Shown one piece after another: positions 44,228-55,066 of a stretch of DNA of 64,000 nucleotides. Position 1 is the stretch's first letter; every line of letters begins with the position of its first letter. Under the pieces are notes generated by a model, which did no database searches, had not been told where the DNA came from, and worked only from the letters and a program-made list of their open reading frames with translations. Source of the DNA: Erinaceus europaeus (Eukaryota; Chordata; Mammalia; Eulipotyphla; Erinaceidae); the NCBI RefSeq assembly GCF_950295315.1, contig NC_080185.1:43127387-43191386 (forward strand). Direction: 5' to 3'. A program made the position numbers and the translations under genes.

Positions 44228-44430
44228 TCAGAGTAATAGTGATAGACTCTGCAGCCAAACTAGATTCAAATCTCATCTTCCAGTTAGTCCTCAGTTTCTT
44301 CATCCTGGCCTCTGTTCTGACACTGTGAATAGAGCTTATAGTAGCATCTAGCTTGAATGTTATATATAGATTAGAATTAATACTTGCAAAGTCTTAACAA
44401 TGTTTTTTTGACACATAAGTGCTCAATAAC
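44228..44430 (+). mobile_element. MIR, sense, nearly complete
   Basis: TAGACTCTGCAGCCAAACTAG, CCTCAGTTTCTTCATCCTGG, CACATAAGTGCTCAATAAC: MIR consensus order from A box to 3' end. Confidence 0.85.
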
Positions 44431-44469
44431 TATCATTTTTAAAGAAAAAAAATCAAACCTCCGATGGGT

Positions 44470-44670
44470 TAATATTTATTTATTGGACAAAGACACAGAA
44501 ATTGAGAAGGAAGGAGGAGATAGGGAAAAAGAAATACACCTGCAGTACTGCTTCACCCTAGTCAAGCTTCCCCCCACCCCCAGTCCCGTTGGTAGGACTG
44601 AGGGCTTGAACCTGGTTTCTTTGTATGGTAACATATGTGCTCTACAGGGTACATCACTGGTGGGCTCCAT
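44470..44670 (-). mobile_element. SINE-B, antisense
   Basis: ACCTGCAGTACTGCTTCACC, GGCTTGAACCTGGTTTC. Imperfect TSD AATAACTAYCRTTTT flanks it, inside the MIR end. Confidence 0.88.
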
Positions 44671-44789
44671 AATAACTACCGTTTTATGATTTTTTTCCTA
44701 TACAAATTTATAAGATACATAAAGTTAATTCCAAATCTACGTATGTATATGTTACTATCCCATTTTTCAACTGTTGTGGATACATAAAA

Positions 44790-45052
44790 ATATTGAAACT
44801 TTATTTCTAAATGTCTCCATTTTCTTTTTTGTTCTATTGCCTTTTTTTTTTACATTTTATTAGGGAAATAATGATGGACAAAAGAGTTGTTATGACATGG
44901 GTACACCAGCACCGACATAAATCCTACTCTGTCTTCATGTGCTGGGTTACCAACATCCTCTCAATGCCTTCCCACCCATCCCCACCCCTAAACCCAGTCC
45001 TGGACTTTTCTTTAGGAGACCATACCTACTCCAGGTTTCACCTTGAGTTTTC
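44790..45052 (-). mobile_element. Possible old L1-type 3' end, antisense
   Basis: TTTACATTTTATTAGGGAAAT then ATGGACAAAAGAGTTGTTATGAC; a similar start is at 53.68 kb. Family unsure. Confidence 0.45.
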
Positions 45053-45068
45053 CCTTTCTTTTCTTTCT

Positions 45069-45100
<32 letters not shown>

Positions 45101-45180
45101 TCCTTCTTTCTTTCCTTCTTTCTTTCTTTCTTCCTCCCTCCCTCCCTTCCTTCCTTCTTTCCTACCTTCCTTTCTTTCTT
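45053..45180. repeat. (CTTT)n(CCTT)n tract
   Basis: About 125 bases of C/T, the reversed A-tail of the SINE to its right. Confidence 0.95.
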
Positions 45181-45785
45181 TTGCCTCCAGGGTTATTGTT
45201 GGGGCTCGGTGTCTGCACCACGAGTACACTGCTCCTGGAGACTATTTTTTTAAATATTTATTTTATTTATTTATTCTCTTTGTTGCCCTTGTTGTATTAT
45301 TGTTGTAGTTATTATTGTTGTTGTCATTGTTGGATAGGACAGAGAGAAAATGGAGAGAGGAGGGGAAGACAGAGAGGAGGATAGAAAGATAGACACCTGC
45401 AGACCTGCTTCACCGCCTGTGAAGCGACTACCCTGCAGGTGGGGAGCCGGGGCTCGAACCAGGATCCTTATGCCGGTCCTTGTGCTTTGCGCCACCTTAC
45501 GCTTAACCCGCTGTGCTATGGCCCGACTCCCCTGGAGACTATTCTTTTCCTTTTTGTTGCCGTTGTTGTTTTATCGTTGTTGTGGTTATTATTATTGTTG
45601 TTATTGATCTTGTTGTTGTTGGATAAGACAGAGAGAAATGGAGAGAGGAGGGGAAGACAGAGAGGGGGAGGGAAAGATAGACACCTGCAGACCTGCTTCA
45701 CCGCTTGTGAAGAGACCCCTCTGCAGGTAGGAAGCTGGGGGCTTGAACTGGGATCCTTACGTGGTCCTTGCCCTTAGCCTCATGT
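45181..45785 (-). mobile_element. SINE-A long form, antisense, split by another SINE-A
   Basis: 3' module 45181-45246 (TGCCTCCAGGGTTATTGTTG), body and head 45544-45785. The inner SINE-A occupies 45247-45530. Confidence 0.9.
45247..45530 (-). mobile_element. SINE-A, antisense, nested in SINE-A, 13-bp TSD
   Basis: TSD CCTGGAGACTATT at 45234-45246 and 45531-45543. Near-consensus young copy. Confidence 0.95.
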
Positions 45786-45789
45786 TATA

Positions 45790-46744
45790 TCAATGTCTAA
45801 TTTTCTGAAAACTCTCCAGATTGTTTTCCACAGAGGTTGGATGAATTTACATTCCCACCAATAGTGGAGAAGGGTTCCTTTCTTCTCACATCCTCATCAG
45901 CACTTGTTCCTGTCCTTTCTGATGCCTGGCATTCTCACAGGTGTAAAGTGGTATCTCACTGTTGTCTTTATTTGCACTTCTCTGATAATCAGTGACTACA
46001 CATTTTTTCCTATGTCTACTGGCTATCTGGATCTCGTCTTTGGTGGAAATTCTATCCATTTCCTCTCCCCAATTTTTAATGGGAGACGCTTTGTTCTTGT
46101 TGCTGCTGCTGCTTCATTTAATGAGTTCTTTATATATTTTTGTTATTAGCCCTTTATCTGATGTATTATCTGTGAAGATCTTCTATTCAGTAGGTTGTCT
46201 CTCTGTCTGGGCAATGGTTCCTTTTGCTGTACAGAAGCTTTTCAGTTTGACTCAGTTCCTCTAGTTTATTTTTGTTTTTGTTTTCCTTGCTGTTGGGATA
46301 GAGTTTTCAGAGACATTTCTGAAGCAAACATCAAGGAGTGTTCTGCCAATGGTTTTGTGTGTGTGTGTGTGGGGGGGGAGAGTGTTCAAACGCCCAGCAG
46401 TCTTCGATACATTTGAAGTTGGTTTTTGTGCATGGTGATATATGGTAATGTGATTTCTTTCTTCTATATGTTTCAACATAATTTACTCAGCCCCATTTAT
46501 TGAAAAAAAATCACCTATCTACATTTAATGTTATGTTTCAAAAATTAGTTGTCCATGGGTGTGGGGGGGGAGCTTGTTTTTCGACTCTTAATTCTATTCT
46601 GTGTGTGTGTGTGTGCGTGTGCGTGTGCGTGTGCGTGCGCGTGCGCGCGCACGCGAGCGCACCTATATTTATTCCAGTACCACAGTTTTGATATTTCTTT
46701 TTTTTTAGGCTGGTTCTATTATCTCAATTAGCCCAAAGGAGAAG
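45790..46744 (-). mobile_element. L1 ORF2 region, antisense
   Basis: CCTGGCATTCTCACAGGTGT, CTTCTCTGATAATCAGTGAC, GCCCTTTATCTGATGTATTATC, CTGTACAGAAGCTTTTCAG: antisense of the ORF2 C-terminal half. Relative to 36.1-36.7 kb it covers the same part. Confidence 0.88.
46600..46662. repeat. (GT)n/(GTGC)n/(GC)n alternating purine-pyrimidine tract
   Basis: Strict alternation from GTGTGTGT through GTGCGTGC to GCGCGCGCACGCG; strong Z-DNA-type sequence with a palindromic GTGCGCGCGCAC core. Confidence 0.95.
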
Positions 46745-47150
46745 GAAAGAAATAAATATTTATTGAGTGTTCCAGAATGCCAAGTATTTGGTCTGATGAT
46801 TTACATATGCCAGTTCCCTAAATCCTCAAATCCATCTTCAGGTAGACTGGATGGTGGCACACCCGGCTGAGCACACATGTTACCATGTTTGAGTTTAAGT
46901 TTAAGTTCCTGGTGCCCACCTGAGGCGGAAGCTTCACAAGGGGTGAAGCAATACCCTAAGTATATATTTCTCTCTTCCTCTCTATCTTTCCCTCCCCTCT
47001 CAATTCTGTCTTCATCAAATAAAATTAATTAATTAATTGTTTTTTTAAAAAAATTACACTTAGAGAGGTGCAGCAAGAAACCTAAGTCATGCAGCATGTA
47101 AGAAGTGGAGTATTATATTAAAAACAGGTTGCTCTAACATTAAATCTCTT
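46745..47150 (-). mobile_element. MIR, antisense, split by SINE-B
   Basis: ATTTATTGAGTGTTCCAGAATGCC, TTTACATATGCCAGTTCCC, then AGAGAGGTGCAGCAAGAAACC and CATGCAGCATGTAAGAAGTGG. Confidence 0.78.
46845..47045 (+). mobile_element. SINE-B, sense
   Basis: GGATGGTGGCACACCCGGCT head, CAAGGGGTGAAGCAATACC, AAATAAAATTAATTAATTAA tail. Confidence 0.85.
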
Positions 47151-47384
47151 ATCATTTTCCCTGAACCATGTGGTCACATAATCATTGATCAAGAGGTGGG
47201 ATTTAAATAGTTTCCAAGTAAGCTCTGCTTTGCTAAACTATGTATATGTCTAAATATGGAGAAAGCATGTCTAAAACCCTCTTTTCGTCTTTGATCTTGG
47301 TCATTTTTATTACCATGTGCCTCTGTGAAGTTAGACTTATATTGGTTTTTTTTTTCCGTTAGCATAGTTCTTTATTTTTTATCT

Positions 47385-47955
47385 TGATTTATTTTTTTAT
47401 TTAAGAAAGGATAAATTAACAAAACCATAGGGTAGAAGGGGTACAACTCCACACAATTCCTACCACCCAATCTCTATATCCCATCCCCTCCCCTGATAGC
47501 TTTCCCATTCTCTATCCCTCTGGGAGCATGGACCCAGGGTCATTGTGGGTTGCAGAAGGTAGAAGGTCTGGCTTCTGTAATTGCTTCCCCGCTGAACATG
47601 GACGTTGACTGGTCGATCCATACTCCCAGTCTGCCTCTCTCTTTCCCTAGTAGGGTGGGTCTCTGGCAAAGCAGAGCTCCAGGACATATTGGTGGGGTCT
47701 TCAGTCCAGGGAAGCCTGGCCGGCATCCTGATGACATCTGGAACCTGGTGGCTGAAAAGAGAGTTAACATACAAAGCTAAACAAATTGTTGAGCAATCAT
47801 GGACCCAAAGCTTGGAATAGTGGAGAGGAAGTGTTGGGGGGGTACTCACTGGAAACTCTAGTGTACTTCTGCTTTCAGGTATATATTTTGCATTTGTTTA
47901 TGGATACGTGTGAATATATGCTCTCTCTCACAGAACCTGGTGTATGTCTTATATT
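47385..47955 (-). mobile_element. L1-END plus short 3'UTR, antisense, younger subfamily
   Basis: TTTAAGAAAGGATAAATTAAC start, AGTCTGCCTCTCTCTTTCCC, TGTGAATATATGCTCTCTC; matches 62.8 kb and, reversed, 38.0-38.5 kb without the older middle module. Confidence 0.92.
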
Positions 47956-48694
47956 GTTTTTTAAAAAAGGTATTTGAGCTTTATGGGTCCGAGCAGGGGC
48001 TGTCTGTCTCCTTTAATTTGGGGCAAATGCTCAGCTAATATTTCTGGGTGCTTTATACACTGGCACATTTCATGCAGTGTGAATGCACCACTTCAGGGCA
48101 AACTTAAATCTTTCGTGATTAGTAAACAGGTCTTCTTAGAAGCTGCTAATACTGCAATAATTTGGCAAGGTTTCAAGGGCTGGTTGAACCTCAGGAAATA
48201 CAGGTGTCAGATTTCCAGCTTAGGGAGAGTGTATTCCTGCCAGGCGCAGCCCACTGAATCAGGAGGAGCCACAACACTAAACTTTCAGTGAGGCTCCAGG
48301 TACTCCCAAACTGCTGTTGCCCTGCATCAGGTCTCCAGATAACAGCACTCCCGAAATCTCCAGCACAGAGGGACCTTAACAAATGTCAAATCATAACAGC
48401 TACGCGACAGCACCTCAGCAGAGACTGCCTCTTCCAGGTTGATGTGGCTTGATCATGATGGCTGAGACTCAGGAGATTCTTGCAGACATGTTTATTGTGC
48501 AATCACTTGGAAAATCCTCACTGACTGAGTGACTAGACAGTTGCATAGATTGGATATAGAGCAGGAGCTGGAAGGAGGTTGTGCAGAGGTAAAAGGCAGG
48601 CTGGAAAGTCCTAGGCATTCACTGGCAAGGGGAAGCTGGTGAGAAGTAGTTGAAGCTAGGGCATATTCTGCATGTGTGCCATAAAGAGGCTGCT
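47956..48694. other. Unassigned, apparently single-copy DNA
   Basis: Balanced composition and no repeats; no frame with recognisable similarity. A candidate for conserved non-coding sequence. Confidence 0.4.
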
Positions 48695-48705
48695 AAAGTA
48701 TAGTC

Positions 48706-49343
48706 CCAGATTTGGAAGCTACTCTCTTCCCTGATGCAGCTTTTTCCATCTCTGACACCATCTTCACAGACAATACCTTTAGCCCACCTGCATGTTAGCT
48801 ATCGGGCTCAGGCCCAAATTAGTAAAGTCATGTGCCCCTTGGACTATACCTAAAATAGACCTACTAACATTTTTCCAGAATGGAGACCCCAAATCTCATC
48901 TGCTAAATTTTTGCCTTTAGGTTCCAGATTATTAAACAATTTGTTCTTCTTTATATCTTAATGCTTTTTCAGACACAAAGTTGCAGATGCTACCATGATG
49001 CCAACCTGACTTCCCCAGGCAGAGGATCACCTCACCAGTGTACCATGGACCCCATCTCTCCAGGTCCCTGCCCCACTAGGGAAAGATAGAAACAGATTGG
49101 GAGTATGGATCAGCCTGCCAAAGCCCATGTTCAGCGGGAAAGCAATTACAGAAGCCAGACCTTCCACCTTCTGCACCCATAATGACCCTGGGTCCATGCT
49201 CCCAGAGGGATAAAGAATAGGAAATCTTCCAATGTAGAGGATGGGATGTGGAACTCTGGTGGTGGGAAATGTGTGGAATTTTACCCCTCTTAGCCTATGG
49301 TTTTATCAATATTTTTATTTTATAAATAAATTAAATAATTTAA
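48706..49343 (+). mobile_element. L1 3'UTR and L1-END, sense, 11-bp TSD
   Basis: AAAGTATAGTC at 48695-48705 and 49344-49354. Middle module in sense (TGACACCATCTTCACAGAC), then L1-END; the uninverted order. Confidence 0.9.
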
Positions 49344-49414
49344 AAAGTATAGTCAGAAGGGTCAGGCTCAGATGCTAGTCCTACTATTCCCAGAAGAAAA
49401 AAAAAAGTCACTCT

Positions 49415-49695
49415 TGGGCCAGGCAATGGTGCACCTGATTAAATGCACACATTACCATGCATAAGGACCAGGGTGCAAGCTTCTGGTCACTACTTCAGGG
49501 GGGATATTTCACAAGTAGTGAAGCAAGAGCTACATGTATATCTCTCTCTTCCTTTCTATCTTCCCTCTCTTCTTTATTTTTATCTCATCAAATAAAAGGA
49601 AGGAAGAAAGGGAGGGAGGAGAAATATAGCCACCAAGAGTGGTGGATTGGTTGTGCAAACATCTAGCCCCAGAGATAACCCTGATGGTAGAGAGA
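49415..49695 (+). mobile_element. SINE-B long form, sense
   Basis: GGCCAGGCAATGGTGCACCT head; after the pyrimidine run the shared 3' module (AGTGGTGGATTGGTTGTGC, GATAACCCTGATGGT). B head with 3' module. Confidence 0.85.
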
Positions 49696-49728
49696 GGGCA
49701 GGGTGAGAGAGAGAGGGAGGGGGAGGAA

Positions 49729-49786
49729 AGGAAAGAAGGAAGGAAGGAAGGAAGGAAGGAAGGAAGGAAGGAAGGAAGGAAGGAAA
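49729..49786. repeat. (GGAA)n microsatellite
   Basis: About 14 GGAA/GAAG units. Confidence 0.97.
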
Positions 49787-49789
49787 TAA

Positions 49790-49875
49790 TCAGTCATCTA
49801 TGGGTGCTTTTGTTTCCTCATCTATAAAATGGGGGCCACAATAATGTAATGATAGCAATGCTTTTATCACTGGAC
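49790..49875 (+). mobile_element. MIR fragment, sense
   Basis: TTTCCTCATCTATAAAATGGGG is the diagnostic MIR segment. Confidence 0.75.
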
Positions 49876-49929
49876 TGTCAAGAGGATCAAAGGAATGCCC
49901 TGTTTCAAATCTCATGATGTCAGAAATAT

Positions 49930-50250
49930 GAGGTCCTGAGCAGAGTTATCACCAGGATTTGCAGTTTGGTGCTTGCATGACTCCGCCTTCCCCAGTTGCC
50001 ATTTTTCTTTTCTTTTCTTCCTTCCTTCCTTCCTTCCTCTCTTTCTTTCTTCCTTTCCTTCTTTCTTTCTTTTTTTTGACGGAAGATTAGAAAAAGAGGG
50101 GGGAGAGGGAGAGAGGACGTGAGATATCTGCAGTGTGTCTTCACCACTTGTGCAGCTTCCCTTCTGCTGGTGGAGACCAGAGGCTTGAATCCCAGTCATT
50201 GCACATGGTAGGGTATGAATTCTATAAGGTACACCATTACCTGACCCCTC
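49930..50250 (-). mobile_element. SINE long form, antisense
   Basis: Module GAGTTATCACCAGGATTTGC, (CTTT)n, body and head (AAGGTACACCATTACCTGAC). Confidence 0.82.
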
Positions 50251-50264
50251 TGTGTATACTTGTT

Positions 50265-50352
50265 ATCTTGATTTGTGTATTCCTGACACCTGAGACAGCA
50301 TCTAGCATATAACAAAGGATTCAATAAACATTCACTGAAGTAATGAATAGTA
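50265..50352 (+). mobile_element. L2/MIR 3' end, sense
   Basis: GACAGCATCTAGCATATAAC then TTCAATAAACATTCACTGAAG. Confidence 0.6.
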
Positions 50353-50434
50353 TATGCACTAGACTACGAGCATTCACTAGAATACTAGGTGTTTGTGATA
50401 AACAGAACTGAGATAGGCAAGAGTAAGTAAGTTC

Positions 50435-50835
50435 TTTTCACCTTCTGCACTCTATAAAGAATTTTAGTTCATGCCCTCAGAGGGGAATCAATGTTAGGGG
50501 ATGATGGCTAGAGGGCTTTGAACTCCAGTTCCATCAAGACCTGGAGAGAGACGAAGGGAAAAAATGCAGGACATTCGGAAGTAGCAATAGGTATAGACAT
50601 AACTCAGAAAGGAAGAGAAGACAGGACCATAGAACAAAGGGCAAATATATATAAATATAGATAATTATAGAAATAATAGTAAACCTATATCTGTGATCTT
50701 GGGAGAACCATTGCAGTTTCCAGTGGAGGGAATGGGGATACAGAACTCTGGTGGTGGGAACAGTGTGGAATTATACTCTTGTTATCTTTTAATTTTGTAA
50801 ATCAGTATTAAATCACTAATTTAAAAAAAGACAGT
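50435..50835 (+). mobile_element. Older L1-END with extension, sense
   Basis: ACCTTCTGCACTCTATAAAG, then the extended block CGGAAGTAGCAATAGG ... CTGGTGGTGGGAACAGTGTG, same as 12.84-13.42 kb. Confidence 0.88.
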
Positions 50836-51227
50836 AAGTTCTTGTGTCTTTACCTTTGGAGGCCTGTCCACTGTAGCTTGATAGAAGGAAGTCCTGGAGG
50901 TATCACTTAGTTCCCTATAACTATATCTCTCCCCCATGCAACCCACATGGTAGCAATCATGAGAAGAATCATAACTGATATTCACTGGGGTTTCATTAAA
51001 ACCTAGACATTATGCTTTACAAACATTTCTTCAGCCAGGTTTCCTACTCCACCTTCATGCTTAATGGCTTTTTTTTTGTCCATTAGGGGAAAGCACATGT
51101 GGGTGGCTCTGAAGTTTAAATTTTCTCACTTATGCTGTAAGACAAATCCTAGCACAGAAATAAGCATGGATCCTCTTGCAGTTTCTATTCTCAGAACTTT
51201 CCTGGTCTCCACTCAAACACAAGCACA
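50836..51227. other. Mostly unassigned
   Basis: 50980-51060 is faintly antisense MIR-like (GACATTATGCTTTACAAACA). No coding potential seen. Confidence 0.35.
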
Positions 51228-51390
51228 GGGGCCAGGAGACAGCTCACCAGGTAGAGCTCATTTTTTCTTGCATAGAAGGTTCAGAGTTTGAGCCCTGGAA
51301 CTCCACAGGTACACCAAGGGGAGCTTCTTGAATGCTGAAATGGCACTATGATGCCTCCCCCCTCCTTTCTACATGAAAAAATAAAGAATG
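51228..51390 (+). mobile_element. SINE-E, sense
   Basis: GGAGACAGCTCACCAGGTAG head, GAGTTTGAGCCCTGGAACTC, AAAAAATAAAGAATGG tail. Confidence 0.85.
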
Positions 51391-51402
51391 GAACACTGGT
51401 CT

Positions 51403-51421
51403 TCTTCTTCTAGTGTTTGCC
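51403..51421 (-). mobile_element. 19-bp micro-insertion with 12-bp TSD
   Basis: TCTTCTTCTAGTGTTTGCC between exact direct repeats GAACACTGGTCT (51391-51402 and 51422-51433). The core is the same as the insertion at 4499-4521 apart from C/T at one site. Confidence 0.8.
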
Positions 51422-51433
51422 GAACACTGGTCT

Positions 51434-52373
51434 GAGGAGGCCATTCAACAGTTTCATGCAGGTATCAGGCCCTGGATCCATTCCCCATTTAAAAATGACT
51501 TAAAATTGCATGCTAAGGACTCCAATTGCCACACCTAAGCCTCCAGGCATGGCTGTGATTGATGGGGGCAACATCAGGGTCTCTGATTCCTAAATAGTCC
51601 CCAGCATTCTGAGGAGTTAGCTAAAGATACCTACTGTTGATTAGTTCCAAACAGCACCAGGTCACTGAGGCTCTTCTGTTGCCTTGACAATTACATCTGG
51701 GACACAGCAGCTGCCATTCAAATCCAGGTAATCTCTTCCCAATGCTCTGTGACATTTAAGGGAACAGATGGAACAAGCTGTCAAATAGTCATCTAAAACT
51801 GCTCACCTGAGCCTACAATTCCTTCTATTCAGCCAACAGTTTGGCTGCAACACACCTTTCTGAGAGCCCCTCCCTCTGTCTTCACCCACCCCAATATACC
51901 CAGTATTTAGTCCATAGTAGCCTCTCAATAATTGCTTGCTGAATGGATGAACAAATAAAAATTAAAGATCCAGTTCCATTCCAGAAAAAGGCATTTGGCT
52001 AAAGAAAACATCCATGAGTTGATGGTGCCGCTGGAGGCAAAAACTAGGACAGTCTAACATCAAGTCACAGCCAAGCTGTAATTCAGTCAGAACTTAGGAT
52101 TTGATAGGCCCAGGAGGGAGTTTCAGTGTAGGTCAGAACTTTGGTCAATAGCTATGGATCAGTAGCTGCAAAATGAAACCACTCAACTTAGCATTAGGAT
52201 TCTGTAGCTGACAGAAAGCAGCCTGTTGTCAACTGGTAAACCCTTCTGCAAAGAAAGTACACTATATAACACATGAGTCCCTGATTTGCTTCTTTGGGAA
52301 CAGAAAACTAGAGCTAGATTCAAATGTCTGAAGAACTATGAAAGACTTTTGAGAAGCAGGGTCTTTGAAAAAT
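51434..52373. other. Mostly single-copy DNA with an L2 end
   Basis: 51885-51965 is an L2 3' end in sense (CCAATATACCCAGTATTTAG, TAGCCTCTCAATAATTGCTT). The rest has no recognised feature. Confidence 0.45.
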
Positions 52374-52379
52374 ATGCAT

Positions 52380-52718
52380 TGTTGTATGCTTTACATTGGG
52401 TAGTTCTCCCCCGCCAAGAGAATTGAATCAGTCCAGTTAGTTTCGCGGGCCCGCTTGGCCCCGCCCCAAGGAACCCCGCCAGAGTTAGAGGGTTCTAGAG
52501 TTCAGAGAGTTCCAGAGTTCGAGAGTGAGAGAGAGTGCTTGCGCCGCCGCAAAGAGACAGCAGAGTTCTGTTTGGTGATTAGTTTGTCTTAGTTTATAAA
52601 TCGTTGTTCCTGAACAAAGAAATACAGCTTCCCTGCCCAGCCGTATGTCTCTGGTCATCTCTGTTACCCGCCCGTGAAGCTAGCCCAGCCCGCAAGAGCC
52701 ACCGAATTTTTAACAACA
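52380..52718 (+). mobile_element. Solo LTR of an endogenous retrovirus, 6-bp TSD
   Basis: 339 bp, TGTTG...CAACA, flanked by ATGCAT at 52374-52379 and 52719-52724. GC-rich U3 (CGGGCCCGCTTGGCCCCGCC), TTTATAAATC promoter-like box. The poly(A) signal is altered (GAACAAAG, against GAATAAAG in the 16.1-kb copy). No internal genes remain. Confidence 0.93.
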
Positions 52719-52724
52719 ATGCAT

Positions 52725-53227
52725 ATTCTAGTTTTTACTACCCTTAATTTAATAGCAGTTCTTATTTGATTTTGAGGTAACTTTGGTTTTCAAGTTTATA
52801 AAAGTTCTAGAAATATAATTTCTAACCTCCTCAAAATGCAGTACCTCACCGAAGCATCAATATCCACTCCACCAAACTCTACTGGGCCCCCTTCCACTTT
52901 TGCATTCTCCCCATTCCCTTTTATTATCCTTAGCTTTACAGTTTTAATCCATAACCTTCATGGGGCTTTGCTTGTTTTTCTGACTTTGTCTATATGGTTG
53001 AGATAATTCTATGTTTGCATGACAAGTATATTGCCCTTTTAGTATTTCTTGTAGGACTTGCTTTGTGGTATTGGAGTCCTTTAGCAGTTGTTTGTCTGAA
53101 AAACTCTCTATGACTGGATCAAACCTAATTGATAACCTAGCAGGATAAAGTAATCTTTATTGGAGCTCTTTTTCATTCAAAGCTTTGAATACATCCTGCC
53201 AGTCTTTGCCTCCCACTATCCCCTTTT
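52725..53227. other. Probable decayed LINE, family unsure
   Basis: TTTCTTGTAGGACTTGCTTTG, CTTTGAATACATCCTGCCAGTC resembles an antisense old L1 5' region; continues in pieces to 54.85 kb. Confidence 0.4.
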
Positions 53228-53523
53228 TTAATTGCCACCAGGGTTTATGTTGGGGTTCTGTGTCTGCAACACAAATCCACTAATTCCTGTGGCCATTTCC
53301 TTTTCCATGTGTGTGTGTGTGTGCGTGTGTTAAATTTTATTTGATAGGACAGAGGAAAATTGAAAGGAAAGGAGGCGATAGAGTGGGAAAGAGACAGACA
53401 GAAACCTTCACCATGTACGAAGCTCCTCCTCACCCCTGGTAGGGACCAGGGACTTGAAGCTGGGTCCTTGTGCATGATAATGTGTGCACTCAACTCAGTA
53501 CAGGTGTGCCACCAGTTAGCCCC
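53228..53523 (-). mobile_element. SINE long form, antisense, with (GT)n
   Basis: Module GCCACCAGGGTTTATGTTGG, GTGT run, TTTGATAGGACAGAGGAAAA, head GTGTGCCACCAGTTAGCCCC. Confidence 0.88.
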
Positions 53524-54097
53524 CTCTGCTAGTTCTTTCTATCTTTTAAAGTTTCTTTGGAGATATCAGCTGATTCCATGATTCGTGACTCTGGTTTTCT
53601 CTAGCAGTCTTCAGAAGGCTCTCACTTACTTTGATCTTTGACATTTTTATTATTAGTTTTTCAACTTCAGTATTTTTTTGTTGAGGGAATGTTGATTTAC
53701 AGGACTGTTGCTGTCATGAAGGTTCATATACACATCTCCTCAAAATAGATATCAGTACATCTCCTCCTCCACCAAACTGTCATCCTGTTCCACCATACTG
53801 ACATTTTTATTATTAAGTGTCTTGACAAACTTAAGCTTTCTTTTTTCTTTTTCTTTTTCTTTTCTTTCTTTCTTTCTTTCTCTCTCTCTCTCTCTCTCTC
53901 TCCCTCTCTTTCTTCAAGCTTCCTGTATCTGGGGTCTATATCTTTAATCTAAGGAAACTAATTTTCAGTTGATATTTTTCAAGTATGAATTCTTTCCTTT
54001 TCTATTCTCCTTGTACCTCTATGATACAAATGTTTCTCCTCTTGATGTTGTCCGGTAACTCTTGTATATTATATTCATTTTTTAGTGTTTCTTCTTT
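53524..54097. other. Decayed LINE-like DNA with (CTTT)n(CT)n
   Basis: 53660-53810 resembles an antisense L1-type 3' end (TTGTTGAGGGAATGTTGATTTAC); the CT tract spans about 53838-53912. Confidence 0.45.
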
Positions 54098-54262
54098 TTT
54101 TAGTACTTTATTTTAAATGAGAGACATGGTGAGAGAGAGATGGGGGAGATAACAGATAACTCATCTCTGGTTTATGGTGATGCTGTGAATGGAACCTGGG
54201 ATCTCAAAGCCTCAGACACAAAAGACTTTTGCAGAACCATTATGCTGTCTCCCCAGCCCTAA
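54098..54262 (-). mobile_element. SINE-C, antisense
   Basis: ATCTCTGGTTTATGGTGATGC, GGGATCTCAAAGCCTCAG, GAACCATTATGCTGTCTCCC. Confidence 0.88.
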
Positions 54263-54900
54263 TGGATTTTTTGTTTGTTTTTACTTTTGAGTATTTTTGG
54301 TGGCTTCATCTACTTTATCTTTCTACTTTCCACTTCAACTCTCAGTGCTTATCTTCCTGGAGGTGCTCCCCTCTGTGTTTTTTAGTCCAGTCACTGAATT
54401 CTTTGTTCCCATGATCACCATTATAACTGTTTCTATTCTTTTTTAATTTTTAAAATTATTTGATAGAACAGAGATAAACTGATAGAGAAGGGAGATAGAG
54501 ATGAGGAGAGAGAGAGAGAGAGACAGACAGAGAGAGAGAGAGAGAGAAACAACTGTAGCACCACTTCACCACTCATGAAGCTTCCCCATTGCAGGTGAGG
54601 ACCAGAGGCTTGAACTTGGGTCCTTGTGCATGATAATACATGCACTTAACTAGGCGCACCACCACCCATCCCCATGACTGTTTCTATAACTTCCCTCATT
54701 ATTTCTCTGAATTTGTTGCAACTCTTCTCCATAGCATTTCTCAATTTAGTGAACATCCTTAGGACTGTAACTTTGAAGTCCTCTTCAGAAGGTCTATTTA
54801 TCCCTGTTGAATTGGGAGTTTTCTTTTGTGTGTGCGTGTGTATGAAATTAAATTTAAATGTAATGTTCAACTAAATTAAATATTTAAATTTTAAAAGTGG
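54263..54900. other. Decayed LINE-like DNA around a SINE-B
   Basis: CATTATTTCTCTGAATTTGTTGC and GGACTGTAACTTTGAAGTCC look like antisense old L1 5' DNA. Reading frames are accidental. Confidence 0.4.
54435..54672 (-). mobile_element. SINE-B, antisense
   Basis: ATTTGATAGAACAGAGATAAAC, GA run, GGCTTGAACTTGGGTCCTTG, AGGCGCACCACCACCC; flanking repeat ACTGTTTCTAT. Confidence 0.92.
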
Positions 54901-54994
54901 GGGAGGAGATGTGAAGGAGCTAAAAATGCTACAGAAACATTGGGTTGGAAACCTAAGTAGAGAAAGACATTGGTATTGGCAAAGAAATACTAAG

Positions 54995-55062
<68 letters not shown>
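54995..55062. repeat. (CT)n(GT)n microsatellite
   Basis: About 17 CT units followed directly by about 17 GT units. Confidence 0.97.
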
Positions 55063-55064
<2 letters not shown>

Positions 55065-55066
<2 letters not shown>

